Assembly: GCA_023392635.1 (NCBI GenBank)
Contig: JAEVYS010000056.1
Coordinates: forward strand, 1 to 64,000
DNA: 64,000 nt
Direction of reading: 5' to 3'
Source: Actinomycetes bacterium
Lineage (GTDB): Bacteria > Actinomycetota > Actinomycetes > Propionibacteriales > Propionibacteriaceae
The notes under the pieces are model-generated. The model saw only the letters and a program-made list of their open reading frames with translations, was not told the origin of the DNA and searched no databases. A program made the position numbers and the translations under genes. Shown piece by piece: positions 1 to 8,848 of the stretch; position 1 is the first letter of the stretch, and each line of letters starts with the position of its first letter.

Positions 1-127
1 CAACCTCTCCTGGGACGACACAGTCCGCCTCGACCTCTACTACGTCGACAACTGGTCCATGGTGCAGGACCTCATGATCCTCGCCCGGACCGCCAAGGCC
101 GTCGTCGGCTCGTCCGGGGCCTACTGA
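1..127 (+). CDS. Sugar transferase, C-terminal end only (5' partial)
   Basis: These are the last 41 codons of a gene that begins before the window; codons start at base 2 and the stop is TGA at 125-127. The visible end, YYVDNWSMVQDLMILART, is the C-terminal signature of membrane polyprenyl-phosphate sugar phosphotransferases (bacterial sugar transferase family, WbaP/WcaJ-like). These enzymes load the first sugar onto undecaprenyl phosphate to start exopolysaccharide or O-unit synthesis. The UDP-glucose dehydrogenase and DUF4012 genes that follow fit an exopolysaccharide locus continuing to the left. The sugar specificity cannot be judged from the tail. Confidence 0.8.
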   Translation, partial: NLSWDDTVRLDLYYVDNWSMVQDLMILARTAKAVVGSSGAY

Positions 128-254
128 GCAGCCGGTGGCGTCGGCGCCAATCCCCCCCGACGCCACCGGACCCCCCCCTGACCGGGCAATCGCCCCCACC
201 ACTCCGTCAGCCCGGACGTGGTCGGGGGAGCGAATCTCCGCCGGAAGGCGGGAG

Positions 255-1577
255 TCAGCGGCGGCCCATGCCGCGGTAGGTCCAGCCCGCTGCGCGCCAC
301 CGCTCCGCGTCCAGGCAGTTCCGGCCGTCGATGATGATCGGCTTCTTCACCAGTCCCAGCGCCCACTCCGGATCGAGGTCACGGAACTGCGTCCACTCGG
401 TGACCAGGACGACGGCATGGGCACCCCCGAGAGCGGTCTCCACGTCCTCGGTGTAGGCGAGTTGCGGGTGCTTGCGCATCGAGTTCGGCACCGCCTTGGG
501 ATCCATTGCCACGACGTCGGCGCCACGTCCCTTCAACTGGACGGCCACGTCGAGCGCCGGTGAGTCGCGGATGTCGTCCGACTCCGGCTTGAACGCGAGC
601 CCCAGCACAGCGACCTTCCGCTGGTAGAGGCGTCCGCCGAGCATCTCCATGACGACGTCGACCACACGCTGGCGCCGGCGGAGGTTGATCGCGTCCACTT
701 CCTTGAGGAAGGTGACCGACTGCCCGGAACCGAGCTCTTCGGCTCGCGCCGTGAACGCCCGGATGTCCTTGGGCAGGCAGCCTCCGCCGAAGCCGACGCC
801 GGCGTTGAGGAACTTCCGCCCGATGCGGCTGTCGTAGCCGATGGCGTCGGCGAGCTGGGTCACGTCGGCGTCCACGACCTCGGAGATCTCCGCCATGGCG
901 TTGATGAAGCTGATCTTCGTGGCCAGGAAGGCGTTGGCTGCGACCTTCACCAGCTCGGCGGTCTGGTAGTCCGTCACCACCACGGGGGTGCCACGGGAGA
1001 TGGCCGACTCGTAGACCTCGTCCAGCAGCGCCTTCGCTGTCGCGGCCGCCGCGGGGTCGGACGGCAGCCCGTACACGATGCGGTCCGGAGAGACGGTGTC
1101 GGCCACGGCGAGGCCCTCGCGCAGGAACTCCGGATTCCAGGCGAGCATCGCGCCCGGGCAGCCGTCCTCGACCCGACGCGCCAGTTCGGCCGCCGTGCCC
1201 ACCGGCACGGTGGACTTGCCGACGACGAGGTCACCGGGCTGGAGGTGCGGGATGAGGGCATCGACCGCCGCGTCCACGTACGTCAGGTCGGCGGCCTGGG
1301 CGTTCGCGCGCTGCGGCGTCCCGACGGCGAGGAAGTGCACCCGGGAACCGGCGACCTGAGTGATGTCGGTGCTGAACCGCAGCCGCCCCTTGGCTTCGGC
1401 GGACGTGAGGATGTCGGGCAGCCCCGGCTCGTAGAACGGCGCCCGTCCCGCGGCCAGCTCACTGATGCGATGGCTGTCGACGTCCACGCCGACCACCTCG
1501 TGGCCCAACTCGGCCATGGCGGCCGCATGCACGGCGCCGAGGTATCCACAGCCGACGACTGAAAGCTTCACGCGCAT
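255..1577 (-). CDS. ugd: UDP-glucose 6-dehydrogenase
   Basis: Oxidises UDP-glucose to UDP-glucuronate with two NAD+, supplying uronic acid for surface polysaccharide. The protein is 440 aa, normal for the UDP-glucose/GDP-mannose dehydrogenase family. The N-terminal Rossmann motif GCGYLG lies at residues 9-14. The active-site cysteine is Cys267 in GFGGGCLPKD, with Lys211 in AELVKVAANAF. A C-terminal UDP-binding domain follows. The ATG at 1577 was chosen because the Rossmann strand begins at once. A GTG 48 nt upstream lies inside the presumed -10 box (1624-1629), so it cannot be the start. The gene converges on the sugar-transferase tail and probably belongs to the same polysaccharide pathway. 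Confidence 0.93.
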   Translation of the reverse strand: MRVKLSVVGCGYLGAVHAAAMAELGHEVVGVDVDSHRISELAAGRAPFYEPGLPDILTSAEAKGRLRFSTDITQVAGSRVHFLAVGTPQRANAQAADLTYVDAAVDALIPHLQPGDLVVGKSTVPVGTAAELARRVEDGCPGAMLAWNPEFLREGLAVADTVSPDRIVYGLPSDPAAAATAKALLDEVYESAISRGTPVVVTDYQTAELVKVAANAFLATKISFINAMAEISEVVDADVTQLADAIGYDSRIGRKFLNAGVGFGGGCLPKDIRAFTARAEELGSGQSVTFLKEVDAINLRRRQRVVDVVMEMLGGRLYQRKVAVLGLAFKPESDDIRDSPALDVAVQLKGRGADVVAMDPKAVPNSMRKHPQLAYTEDVETALGGAHAVVLVTEWTQFRDLDPEWALGLVKKPIIIDGRNCLDAERWRAAGWTYRGMGRR

Positions 1578-1623
1578 CCCCCCGGTGCCAGGTTCCGCCG
1601 GTGCGGACCTTCGTGTGCGGCCC

Positions 1624-1629
1624 ACCCTA
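1624..1629 (-). promoter_or_regulatory. -10 box of ugd
   Basis: TAGGGT on the minus strand. Transcription would start near 1617 and leave a leader of about 40 nt before the ATG at 1577. No convincing -35 box is seen. Confidence 0.4.
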
Positions 1630-1658
1630 CCGTGTGTGGTCCTCGCGGCCGCCGGCCG

Positions 1659-3485
1659 TCAGGCGCGGGCGAGCGTCACGTCGAACACGAGGTCCTGGCT
1701 GAGCGGGACGGACAGGCTGGCCCGTCCGTCGGCCAGGGTGACCGGCACCGCCGTGCCGGTCACACGCAGGGAAGCGGTCGCCGAGGTGATCTGCCAGCCC
1801 TGGGGAGCCCGGACGGCGATGCGCGCGTCGGTGTCCACGAGGTCGGCCTGCTTGACCACGAGCAGCCGGTACTGCATCTCGTTCCCTTCAACCGGCGCGG
1901 CGGCAGGCACTCTCGCACCCATCTCCACCGTCGTGGTCGCACCGCTGTCCAGACCGAAGTAGCGGGCGAAGGTGGGCAGGCCGGTGGCATCCGGCAGGAG
2001 CTCCACCTGGTCGCCACCGGTGAGGACGGTCCCCGTGGCCCGGTGCACCCGGATGTAGTCGAAGAACCGGTCCTGCAGGGTGCCCAGGACGTTGTCGGTG
2101 CTCTTCGCATACCCGAGGCGCAGCGTCGTCTCGGCCGAGCCGTCGGTGCCGAGCGACACCTGGTAGTCGAGGCTCTTCGTCACACCCAGATTGGCTTTGG
2201 CAGGACGCCGCATCAAGGTGTTGCTCACCGCGACCAGGTCGGTCACGCCCGCCGGATCGATGGCGCCCGACCAGCCGGACGCGACCAGGTTGCGCTGCGC
2301 GGCGGCATCGCTCACCCACAGCTGGATGTGCTTCTCGTTGGCCGAGGTGGCCAGCGACTGCAGGGCCGGGAGGAACTCCTTCTCGGAGAGATGGGTGAGG
2401 CGCTCCATGACCGCTCTCGCCAATGACCCGACCACGTTCTTCTTGCCCGCGTAGTCCTGGCCCCCGCTGTACTCGATCTCCACCGCGTAGCTGAGCTGCT
2501 CGATCACGTTCGAGGCGCTGAACGCCACCTTCGACTCGGGCACCGTGATCGGGCCGAGCACGGCGAGGAGGTCACGGATCGTGGGCAGGTCGATCGCGAT
2601 GACGCCATCAACCGCCGGCTGCTTCATGTTGGCCCACAACGGCATCATCACCGCGCAGCTCGTGGGGAAGTCCATCCACCAGTTCGCGTTCCGGAAGAAG
2701 AAGTGCTTCCTGGCCAGGGTCCGGCCGGGCGGGTTGGGCAGGTCGAGCGTGTCCCTGGGCAGGGTGTAGATGTCGGCGAAATGGTCCAGGTGGAGACCCT
2801 CCGGCCCCAGCTCGATCAGGCCGAACGTCCCGGGGAAGCCACCGGTCGGCCGGATCTGCGCGTTGTTCTGCGCGAGGACGAGGAAGCGGTGCGGGCCGGA
2901 GAACAGGTAGCGCTCCAGGTCGAGCAGCGCCTGGCTCCGCTCGAGCAGGGGTGCCATCGGACGCAACGTGTCCTGCGCCTGCGTGACCGCGGCCGCCAGC
3001 GGCGGCACCAACCCGTCCGGACTGAGCCCCTTCGCCCGCTGCGCAACCGCCACCAGCGAACTGAGGGCCGAGTCCAGGTTGGGACGGGCCACCGAGAGCA
3101 CCTTGCCGAGACGGTCCCCGCCCGTGATCGCCGAGGCCTTCTCGAGGAGCTCGGCCACCTGTACGCCGGCGGACGCACCCTCCGTCCCGATGGCGGCCAG
3201 GTCGTCGGCCGCGTCCAGCTGTCGGCCCAGGAGGGGCACTCCCCGCAGCCAGGCCGGTCCGAGCAGGTCCCGCGCCGCGGTGAACTCCTCGCCCGCCCGC
3301 ATGAAGGAGGCCCGTGCCGCTGCCGCGTCCCTAGCCGTCAGGCTCTTGATCGCTGCCGAGGCATCCGCCTTGCCGGCGCGGGCGAGCACCTCGAAGTCGT
3401 GGGCGCGCGAGTATCCCCAGATGCCGGCCGCAGCCACCGCAACGACGATGACGGCACCAGCGATCCACCCCCCCTTGTGCCTCAC
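1659..3485 (-). CDS. DUF4012 domain protein, membrane-anchored
   Basis: A 608-aa protein with one N-terminal membrane segment (about residues 7-25) after a short basic start, then a long extracytoplasmic part. The first 200 residues are Ala-rich and probably helical. The C-terminal 400 residues match the DUF4012 family, with conserved blocks such as LVLAQNNAQIRPTGGFPGT and the NANWWMDFPTSC region. DUF4012 proteins have no established activity and are common beside exopolysaccharide genes in actinobacteria, which is the setting here next to ugd. The GTG start at 3485 has no Shine-Dalgarno site but a -10 box 6 nt upstream, so the mRNA is probably leaderless. Confidence 0.85.
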   Translation of the reverse strand: MRHKGGWIAGAVIVVAVAAAGIWGYSRAHDFEVLARAGKADASAAIKSLTARDAAAARASFMRAGEEFTAARDLLGPAWLRGVPLLGRQLDAADDLAAIGTEGASAGVQVAELLEKASAITGGDRLGKVLSVARPNLDSALSSLVAVAQRAKGLSPDGLVPPLAAAVTQAQDTLRPMAPLLERSQALLDLERYLFSGPHRFLVLAQNNAQIRPTGGFPGTFGLIELGPEGLHLDHFADIYTLPRDTLDLPNPPGRTLARKHFFFRNANWWMDFPTSCAVMMPLWANMKQPAVDGVIAIDLPTIRDLLAVLGPITVPESKVAFSASNVIEQLSYAVEIEYSGGQDYAGKKNVVGSLARAVMERLTHLSEKEFLPALQSLATSANEKHIQLWVSDAAAQRNLVASGWSGAIDPAGVTDLVAVSNTLMRRPAKANLGVTKSLDYQVSLGTDGSAETTLRLGYAKSTDNVLGTLQDRFFDYIRVHRATGTVLTGGDQVELLPDATGLPTFARYFGLDSGATTTVEMGARVPAAAPVEGNEMQYRLLVVKQADLVDTDARIAVRAPQGWQITSATASLRVTGTAVPVTLADGRASLSVPLSQDLVFDVTLARA

Positions 3486-3491
3486 GGCGCA

Positions 3492-3497
3492 AGCCTA
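3492..3497 (-). promoter_or_regulatory. -10 box, leaderless start of DUF4012 gene
   Basis: TAGGCT on the minus strand, 6 nt before the GTG at 3485. The spacing puts the transcription start on the start codon. Confidence 0.55.
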
Positions 3498-3585
3498 GCG
3501 ATCGGACCAATGGCGCCCGGGGCGTCCGCCCGCGCCTCCTCGGGCCACCGACTGGCTGCGCCGTGGCCCGCGCCCACGGGTCGGC

Positions 3586-3591
3586 TAGCGT
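3586..3591 (+). promoter_or_regulatory. -10 box, leaderless start of DUF1015 gene
   Basis: TAGCGT, 6 nt before the ATG at 3598. There is no Shine-Dalgarno sequence upstream of that ATG. Confidence 0.55.
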
Positions 3592-3597
3592 TGCGCC

Positions 3598-4788
3598 ATG
3601 CCCCGAATCGCACCGTTCCCGGCCATCCGCTACGCCCCCGGCACCGACCTGCAGGCGGTCATCGCCCCGCCCTACGACGTGCTGTCGGACGCGGACGTGA
3701 GCGAGCTGGCCGCTCGCGATCCGCACAACATCGTGCACGTCGACGTGCCGACGGGCGGCGACGACCGGTACGAGGTGGCCGCCCGGACGCTGTCCGGCTG
3801 GCTGGACGAGGGCATCCTGGTGCGCGACGACGTCCCGTCCCTGACGATCTACCGGATGGCGTTCACCGACGCGACCGGCGCGGCCCGCACCATCTCCGGC
3901 GTGCTGTGCGGGCTGGAGGTCGTCGATCTCGACGCCGGCGGGGTGCTGCCCCACGAACGCACCACCCCGAAGGCGGTCACCGACCGGCTCGACCTCACCC
4001 GGGCCACCGCGGCGAACCTGTCCCCGGTGTGGGGCCTCTCGCTCGCCTCCGGACTCACCGCAGCGCTGGCCGAGCCCGGCGAGGGCGTCGGCCGGATGGT
4101 GGCCGACGACGTGGTGCACACGGTGGAACGCATCACCGACCCGGACCGGATCGCGACCATCGCTGCGGTCCTCGCCGCGGACGACGTCCTGATCGCTGAC
4201 GGCCACCACCGCTACTCGATCTCGCGCACCTACCGCGACGAGGTGCGGCAGGCCACCAGACGCGACGACACCGAGGCGGAGTTCACGCTCACGTTCGTCA
4301 ACGAGCTGGTGGCCGACCAGCTGAGCATCGAGGCGATCCACCGGGTGTACTCGGGCATCACCATCGAGCAGCTGCGCCGGCAGCTCGGGGCCAGCTTCCG
4401 GATCGAGCCGGCGCCCCCGCCGACCCCGGCGCTGCTGGCCCAGATGGTGGAAACCGGACGACTGGTGCTGCTGGCGCCGGACGGGACCGCCGAGTGGCTG
4501 ATCCCCAGGCCCGAGGCGTTCGAGGGCGTGCGCGCGCTGGACGGCGCCTACCTGGAGCACGCGCTCGAGGCATCCCGCGCTGTGGTGGGCTACCAGCACG
4601 GCCTCGACGAGATGCTCGATCTGGTGGGGTCGGGCGAGGTGGCAGCGGGTGTCCTGATCCGGCCCACCTCGCTGGCCGAGATCGAGCGGACGGCCCGCGA
4701 GGGCTTGCTGATGCCGCCCAAGTCCACCTTCTTCACGCCCAAGCTCCGCACCGGTCTGGTGATCCGGCCCACGGCCAGTACCGAATAG
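3598..4788 (+). CDS. DUF1015 family protein
   Basis: A 396-aa cytoplasmic protein without signal peptide or membrane segments. It matches the DUF1015 family along its length: an N-terminal block with IAPPYDVLSDAD (about residues 22-33), a central LIADGHHRYSISRTYRDE block (about 197-214), and a C-terminal PKSTFFTPKLRTGL block. The family is conserved in actinobacteria, clostridia and archaea, and its biochemical role is unknown. The GHHRY motif suggests a catalytic or metal-binding site, but that is inference. The gene is followed 50 nt later by a mutarotase with its own leaderless promoter, so a shared operon is possible but not required. Confidence 0.88.
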   Translation: MPRIAPFPAIRYAPGTDLQAVIAPPYDVLSDADVSELAARDPHNIVHVDVPTGGDDRYEVAARTLSGWLDEGILVRDDVPSLTIYRMAFTDATGAARTISGVLCGLEVVDLDAGGVLPHERTTPKAVTDRLDLTRATAANLSPVWGLSLASGLTAALAEPGEGVGRMVADDVVHTVERITDPDRIATIAAVLAADDVLIADGHHRYSISRTYRDEVRQATRRDDTEAEFTLTFVNELVADQLSIEAIHRVYSGITIEQLRRQLGASFRIEPAPPPTPALLAQMVETGRLVLLAPDGTAEWLIPRPEAFEGVRALDGAYLEHALEASRAVVGYQHGLDEMLDLVGSGEVAAGVLIRPTSLAEIERTAREGLLMPPKSTFFTPKLRTGLVIRPTASTE

Positions 4789-4825
4789 CCGGGCACGGGG
4801 AGTGCCGCGGGCGCGGGCGGCGCGC

Positions 4826-4831
4826 TAGCCT
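4826..4831 (+). promoter_or_regulatory. -10 box, leaderless start of mutarotase gene
   Basis: TAGCCT, 6 nt before the ATG at 4838, with no Shine-Dalgarno sequence. Confidence 0.55.
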
Positions 4832-4837
4832 GCCTCA

Positions 4838-5674
4838 ATGCCCAGTGCTCCGTTCCCCGGAATCGAGATCTACCACCACGGCGACCACTACGCCGTCCTC
4901 GACGCCGGCTCGCAGGTCCTGCAGTGGACCCCGACGGGCCACAACCCGGTGCTGTGGGTGAGCCCGCTCGCGTCCTTCGACCCCGGCGTGGCCGTCCGTG
5001 GCGGCGTGCCGGTGGTGTTCCCCTGGTTCGGGGCGGGCCCCGACGGCGACCGCCGGCCGTCGCACGGCTTCGCCCGGACGGCGACGTGGCGCCGCACCGC
5101 GGTGACGAACGAACTCGTCGCGGCTGGGCGGCTGGAGGTGCGGCACACCCTGGACGCCGCCGATTTCGACAGTGAACCGTTCGAGGCCGAACTGGTGGCG
5201 ACCTTCACGCAGCGCCGGCTGACCATCTCGCTGGGTGTGACCAACACGGGCACCGGAACGTTCCGCTACGAGGAGGCGCTGCACACCTATCTGGCGGTGA
5301 GCGAGGCCGGCCTGGTGTCGGTCGGTGGACTGGACGGCTGCCGGTACCTGGACAAGGCGGACGACGCCGGGCCGGACGAGCGCGTCCAGGCCGGGGACGT
5401 CCGGTTCGACGGCGAGGTGGACCGCGTCTACCGGCACACCGGGGACGCCGTGCTCGACGACCCCGCCTGGGGCCGGCGGGTCCTCGTCGGCAAGGCGGGC
5501 TCTGCGAACACCGTCGTGTGGAACCCCGGCGAGCGGAAGGGGACCGCCCTCGCCGATGTCGGGCGCAGCTGGCCGGACTTCGTCTGCATCGAGGCGGGCA
5601 ACGTACGCGACGAGGCGATCGAGCTTCCGCCGGGGGAACGGCACACCCTGACCCAGACGATCACCGTCTCATAA
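4838..5674 (+). CDS. D-hexose-6-phosphate mutarotase (aldose 1-epimerase family)
   Basis: Interconverts the alpha and beta anomers of glucose 6-phosphate or a related hexose 6-phosphate in the cytoplasm. At 278 aa it has the usual length of the YeaD-like branch of the galactose-mutarotase superfamily. Visible family blocks are RGGVPVVFPWFGAGPDG and SHGFARTATWR (about residues 48-85), which carry the substrate-contacting Arg and His, and the later EEALHTYLAVSE block with the second conserved His. It has no signal peptide. The window also holds pgi, polyphosphate glucokinase and glycogen-degrading enzymes, all working on glucose 6-phosphate. The exact sugar is not certain. Confidence 0.85.
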   Translation: MPSAPFPGIEIYHHGDHYAVLDAGSQVLQWTPTGHNPVLWVSPLASFDPGVAVRGGVPVVFPWFGAGPDGDRRPSHGFARTATWRRTAVTNELVAAGRLEVRHTLDAADFDSEPFEAELVATFTQRRLTISLGVTNTGTGTFRYEEALHTYLAVSEAGLVSVGGLDGCRYLDKADDAGPDERVQAGDVRFDGEVDRVYRHTGDAVLDDPAWGRRVLVGKAGSANTVVWNPGERKGTALADVGRSWPDFVCIEAGNVRDEAIELPPGERHTLTQTITVS

Positions 5675-5722
5675 GGAGTGTTCGTCGATCCGCGTTTGTC
5701 AATCGTGGGTCTCAAACCTCGA

Positions 5723-5728
5723 TAGCCT
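5723..5728 (+). promoter_or_regulatory. -10 box of CoA-transferase gene
   Basis: TAGCCT. Transcription would start near 5735, giving a leader of about 25 nt that contains a strong ribosome site (aggaga at 5751-5756) before the ATG at 5761. This is a classical leadered start, unlike most neighbours. Confidence 0.45.
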
Positions 5729-5760
5729 GACACTGTTCAACCCAGCGCTGAGGAGAAGTC

Positions 5761-7275
5761 ATGGCGTCCCGCATAGAGAACGCGGAATTCCGCAAGAAGG
5801 TCACCACCGCCGAGGAGGCGGCCAAGCTCATCAAGCCCGGCATGAACGTCGGCTTCTCCGGCTTCACCGGGGCCGGCTACCCCAAGGAGGTCCCGGTCGC
5901 CCTCGCCGCCCAGATCAAGGAGGCGCACGACCGCGGTGAGGAGTTCATGATCGGCATGTGGACCGGCGCGTCCACCGCCCCGGAGCTCGACGGCGCGCTG
6001 GCCGAGGTCGACGGCGTGAAGTTCCGCACCCCGTACCAGTCGGACCCGATCATGCGGAACAAGATCAACGCCGGCATCTCCGAGTACTCCGACATCCACC
6101 TCTCGCACCTCGCCCCGATGGTGTGGGAAGGCTTCCTCGGCAAGCTCGACACCGCCGTCGTGGAGGTGACCGCCATCGCCGAGGACGGCGAGCTGGTGCC
6201 CTCCTCCTCGGTCGGCAACAACAAGACCTACCTGCAGGAGGCCGAGCAGATCATCCTGGAGGTGAACAGCTGGCAGAGCCGCGACCTGGAGGGCATGCAC
6301 GACATCTACTACCGGGCCGCGCTCCCCCCGAACCGCCTTCCGGTGCCGCTCACGCATCCGGGCGACCGGATCGGCCAGCGCAACTTCCGGGTCGACCCGA
6401 AGAAGATCGTCGCGATCATCGAGACCGACGCGGAGGACCGCAACACCCCGTTCAAGCCGCTGGACAACGACTCCCGCGCGATCGCGGCACACCTGCTGGA
6501 CTTCCTCGGCAACGAGGTCAAGCAGCACCGCCTGCCGAAGAACCTGCTGCCGCTGCAGTCGGGCGTGGGCAACATCGCCAACGCGGTGCTCGCCGGCCTG
6601 CTGGAGGGCCCCTTCGACTACCTGACCTCCTACACCGAGGTGATCCAGGACGGCATGGTCGACCTCCTCGACTCCGGCAAGATGACGATCGCGTCGGCGA
6701 CCGCGTTCTCGCTCAGCCCGGAGTACGCGACCAAGATGAACGACAACGCGCTGAACTACCGCAACAAGATCATCCTGCGGCCGCAGGAGATCTCGAACCA
6801 CCCCGAGATGATCCGCCGCCTCGGCGTCATCGCCTGCAACGGCATGATCGAGGCCGACATCTACGGCAACGTGAACTCCACCCACATCATGGGCTCGCGG
6901 ATGATGAACGGCATCGGCGGTTCGGCGGACTTCACCCGCAACGCGTACATCTCGGCGTTCGTGACCCCCTCGACGGCGAAGGGTGGAGCGATCTCCGCGA
7001 TCGTCCCGATGGTCTCCCACCATGACCACACCGAGCACGACGTGCAGGTGCTGATCACCGAGCAGGGCCTGGCCGACCTGCGTGGCCTCTCGCCCAAGCA
7101 GCGGGCGAAGAAGATCATCGCGAACTGCGCGCACCCTGCCTACCGGGACATGCTGCAGGAGTACTACGACTACTCGCTCACTGTCGCCAACGGCCTGCAC
7201 ACCCCGCACGACCTGCGGCAGGCGCACTCCTGGCACGTCCGGTTCCTCGAGACCGGGACGATGCTCCCGGCCTGA
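5761..7275 (+). CDS. Succinyl-CoA:acetate/propionate CoA-transferase
   Basis: Moves CoA between succinate and acetate or propionate; in propionibacteria this step (ScpC-type) releases propionate and recharges succinate in the Wood-Werkman cycle. The protein is 504 aa, typical of the acetyl-CoA hydrolase/transferase family. It has the N-terminal GFSGFTGAGYPKEVP block (31-45), the glycine-rich SGVGNIANAVLAGL (267-280), and the catalytic glutamate Glu293 in YTEVIQDGMVDL, which forms the glutamyl-CoA intermediate. A strong AGGAGA ribosome site sits 5 nt upstream. The gene stands alone and ends at a large palindrome shared with the convergent RCC1 gene. Strict acetyl-CoA hydrolase activity is less likely for this subgroup. 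Confidence 0.92.
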   Translation: MASRIENAEFRKKVTTAEEAAKLIKPGMNVGFSGFTGAGYPKEVPVALAAQIKEAHDRGEEFMIGMWTGASTAPELDGALAEVDGVKFRTPYQSDPIMRNKINAGISEYSDIHLSHLAPMVWEGFLGKLDTAVVEVTAIAEDGELVPSSSVGNNKTYLQEAEQIILEVNSWQSRDLEGMHDIYYRAALPPNRLPVPLTHPGDRIGQRNFRVDPKKIVAIIETDAEDRNTPFKPLDNDSRAIAAHLLDFLGNEVKQHRLPKNLLPLQSGVGNIANAVLAGLLEGPFDYLTSYTEVIQDGMVDLLDSGKMTIASATAFSLSPEYATKMNDNALNYRNKIILRPQEISNHPEMIRRLGVIACNGMIEADIYGNVNSTHIMGSRMMNGIGGSADFTRNAYISAFVTPSTAKGGAISAIVPMVSHHDHTEHDVQVLITEQGLADLRGLSPKQRAKKIIANCAHPAYRDMLQEYYDYSLTVANGLHTPHDLRQAHSWHVRFLETGTMLPA

Positions 7276-7283
7276 GGCCCCCA

Positions 7284-7357
7284 CGCCGAACGCCACCGTT
7301 CCGGTCATTCACCCCAGCCTGGGCTGGAGCGTCTGACCCGAACGGTGGCGTTCGGCG
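7284..7357. terminator. Large bidirectional hairpin between convergent genes
   Basis: A perfect inverted repeat: an 18-bp left arm at 7284-7301 (cgccgaacgccaccgttc) and its complement at 7340-7357. The 38-nt loop contains a second small hairpin (ccagcc/ggctgg). It lies 8 nt after the CoA-transferase stop and 8 nt before the RCC1 gene's stop codon on the other strand, so it can terminate both transcripts. There is no T-run, as is usual in high-GC actinobacteria. Confidence 0.8.
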
Positions 7358-7365
7358 TTACGAGG

Positions 7366-8571
7366 TCAGAACCCTTCGACCAGCACCGGCTGCGGCGAGT
7401 TGGTCGTCGAGTTGTTCCCCAGGCCGCCATAGCCGTTGTAGCCCCAGCACTTGACGGCCTTCGCCGTCGTCACGACGCAGGCGTGCTGGTAGCCGAGGCT
7501 CAGCTTGCTCGCCTTGCCGAGGTTGTACACGCCCACCGGGGTGTACCTGGTCGTCGTCGTGTTGTCACCGAGCTGGCCGTAGGTGTTGTTGCCCCAGCAC
7601 TTCACCTTGCCCGAGGTGCTGAGCGAGCAACTCGAGTAATAGCCCGCCTTCACCGCCTTGATGCCGGAGGTGAGCCCACTGACCTTGACCGGCATGGGTG
7701 AGTTGGTGGTCGTGTTGTCGCCGAGCTGGCCGAAGCCGTTGTAGCCCCAGCATCGTGCGGCACCCTTCGACGTCACCGCGCAGGTGTGGTAGACGCCGCC
7801 GTTGACCTGCTTGACGCCCGAGGTCAGGCCGTACACCGGCACCGGCACCGGCGAACTGGTCGTCGTGTTGTTGCCGAGCTCGCCCACGCCGTTGTAACCC
7901 CAGCAGCGCGGCTTGCCGCCCGAAACCAGGACGCAGGCGTGGTAGCCGCCGTTGCTGAGCGAGGTGACGTGAGTGAGCTTGTAGACGCCGACCGGCTTCG
8001 AGGAGTTCGCCGTTGCGTTGTTGCCCAGCTCGCCGTTCGCCCCGTAGCCCCAGCACTTCACCTTGCCCGAGGTGGTGAGTGCGCAGGTCGTGTAGTCGCC
8101 AGAGGAGATCGCCTTGATCTTGCTGCTCAGCCCGTAGACGGCGACCGGCTTGAGCGAGTTCGTGATGCTGTTGTCGCCGAGCCGGCCGTAGCCGTTGTTC
8201 CCCCAGCACCACACCTTCCCCTTCGTGGTGAGCAGGCACGAGTGGCTGAAGCCCGTGGTCACCGCCTTGACGCCCGTGGTGAACCCGTACACGCCGACCG
8301 GTACGTCCGAGTTGGTCGAACTGTTGTCGCCGAGCTGGCCGTAGGCGTTGTAGCCCCAGCACAGCGGCTTCCCCTTGGTCGTGACCGCACAGGTGTGCAG
8401 GTAACCTCCACTCACGGTCGCCGCCTTGTAGGTGGGTGTCGCCACCAGCGGGACCGCGGCCGCGCCGGCCCCGGGAAGCGCGGACGCCTCCCAGGCCGGA
8501 GACCCCAGGGTCGATCCAAGGACGACAACCAGGCCCGCAAGCACTCGCGGCCAGGACGAACGAACGGACAT
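7366..8571 (-). CDS. Secreted RCC1-repeat protein
   Basis: A 401-aa exported protein. It has a Sec signal peptide with a basic start (MSVRSSWPRVL), a hydrophobic core to about residue 25 and likely cleavage after WEASA. The rest is seven tandem repeats of about 51 residues, each with a conserved CWGYN.YGQLGDN core, the hallmark of the RCC1/BNR beta-propeller family. Every repeat carries a cysteine before and one inside the CWG motif, fitting one disulphide per blade in an extracellular propeller. The ATG at 8571 has a ggggagag ribosome site. Longer frames run antisense through the next gene and are rejected. Ligand and role are unknown. Confidence 0.88.
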   Translation of the reverse strand: MSVRSSWPRVLAGLVVVLGSTLGSPAWEASALPGAGAAAVPLVATPTYKAATVSGGYLHTCAVTTKGKPLCWGYNAYGQLGDNSSTNSDVPVGVYGFTTGVKAVTTGFSHSCLLTTKGKVWCWGNNGYGRLGDNSITNSLKPVAVYGLSSKIKAISSGDYTTCALTTSGKVKCWGYGANGELGNNATANSSKPVGVYKLTHVTSLSNGGYHACVLVSGGKPRCWGYNGVGELGNNTTTSSPVPVPVYGLTSGVKQVNGGVYHTCAVTSKGAARCWGYNGFGQLGDNTTTNSPMPVKVSGLTSGIKAVKAGYYSSCSLSTSGKVKCWGNNTYGQLGDNTTTTRYTPVGVYNLGKASKLSLGYQHACVVTTAKAVKCWGYNGYGGLGNNSTTNSPQPVLVEGF

Positions 8572-8848
8572 CGCGCTCTCCCCCTCTGTTGAACCCGGCC
8601 GTCGGGGCCCGGGCAATGTGCCCATCTGAGAACGACAGCGGATCCCTGATACGGCGGACCGCCGGGGGAGGAGTTGCGCCCGCAGTGACGCGGCAGCACG
8701 CGCTCGCGGCACCGGGGGTGGCCAGGCATCGCCGTCCCCGCCAGGGATCAGCTGCCTGTGGTGAGCATTCTCCTGGTCGGAGCAACTCGGCGAGAGCCTG
8801 GCCGAGGGTACTCCTGCGCATCTTCGCCGCTCACGGGCGCCCGTCGGG
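8572..8848. other. Intergenic stretch without a visible gene
   Basis: About 280 nt between the RCC1 gene's start and the 3' end of the HAD phosphatase gene. It should hold the promoter of the RCC1 gene. No convincing coding frame, hairpin or repeat is seen here. Confidence 0.5.

Noticed and set aside
1578..1625. GTG at 1625 as start of ugd
   Set aside because: It overlaps the TAGGGT box and would place 16 extra residues before the Rossmann strand, unlike the family.
7366..8571. Regular repeats about 153 nt apart, considered as a CRISPR or other array
   Set aside because: The repeats are in frame and encode the RCC1 CWG..GQLGDN motif; they are not identical at DNA level and have no unique spacers.
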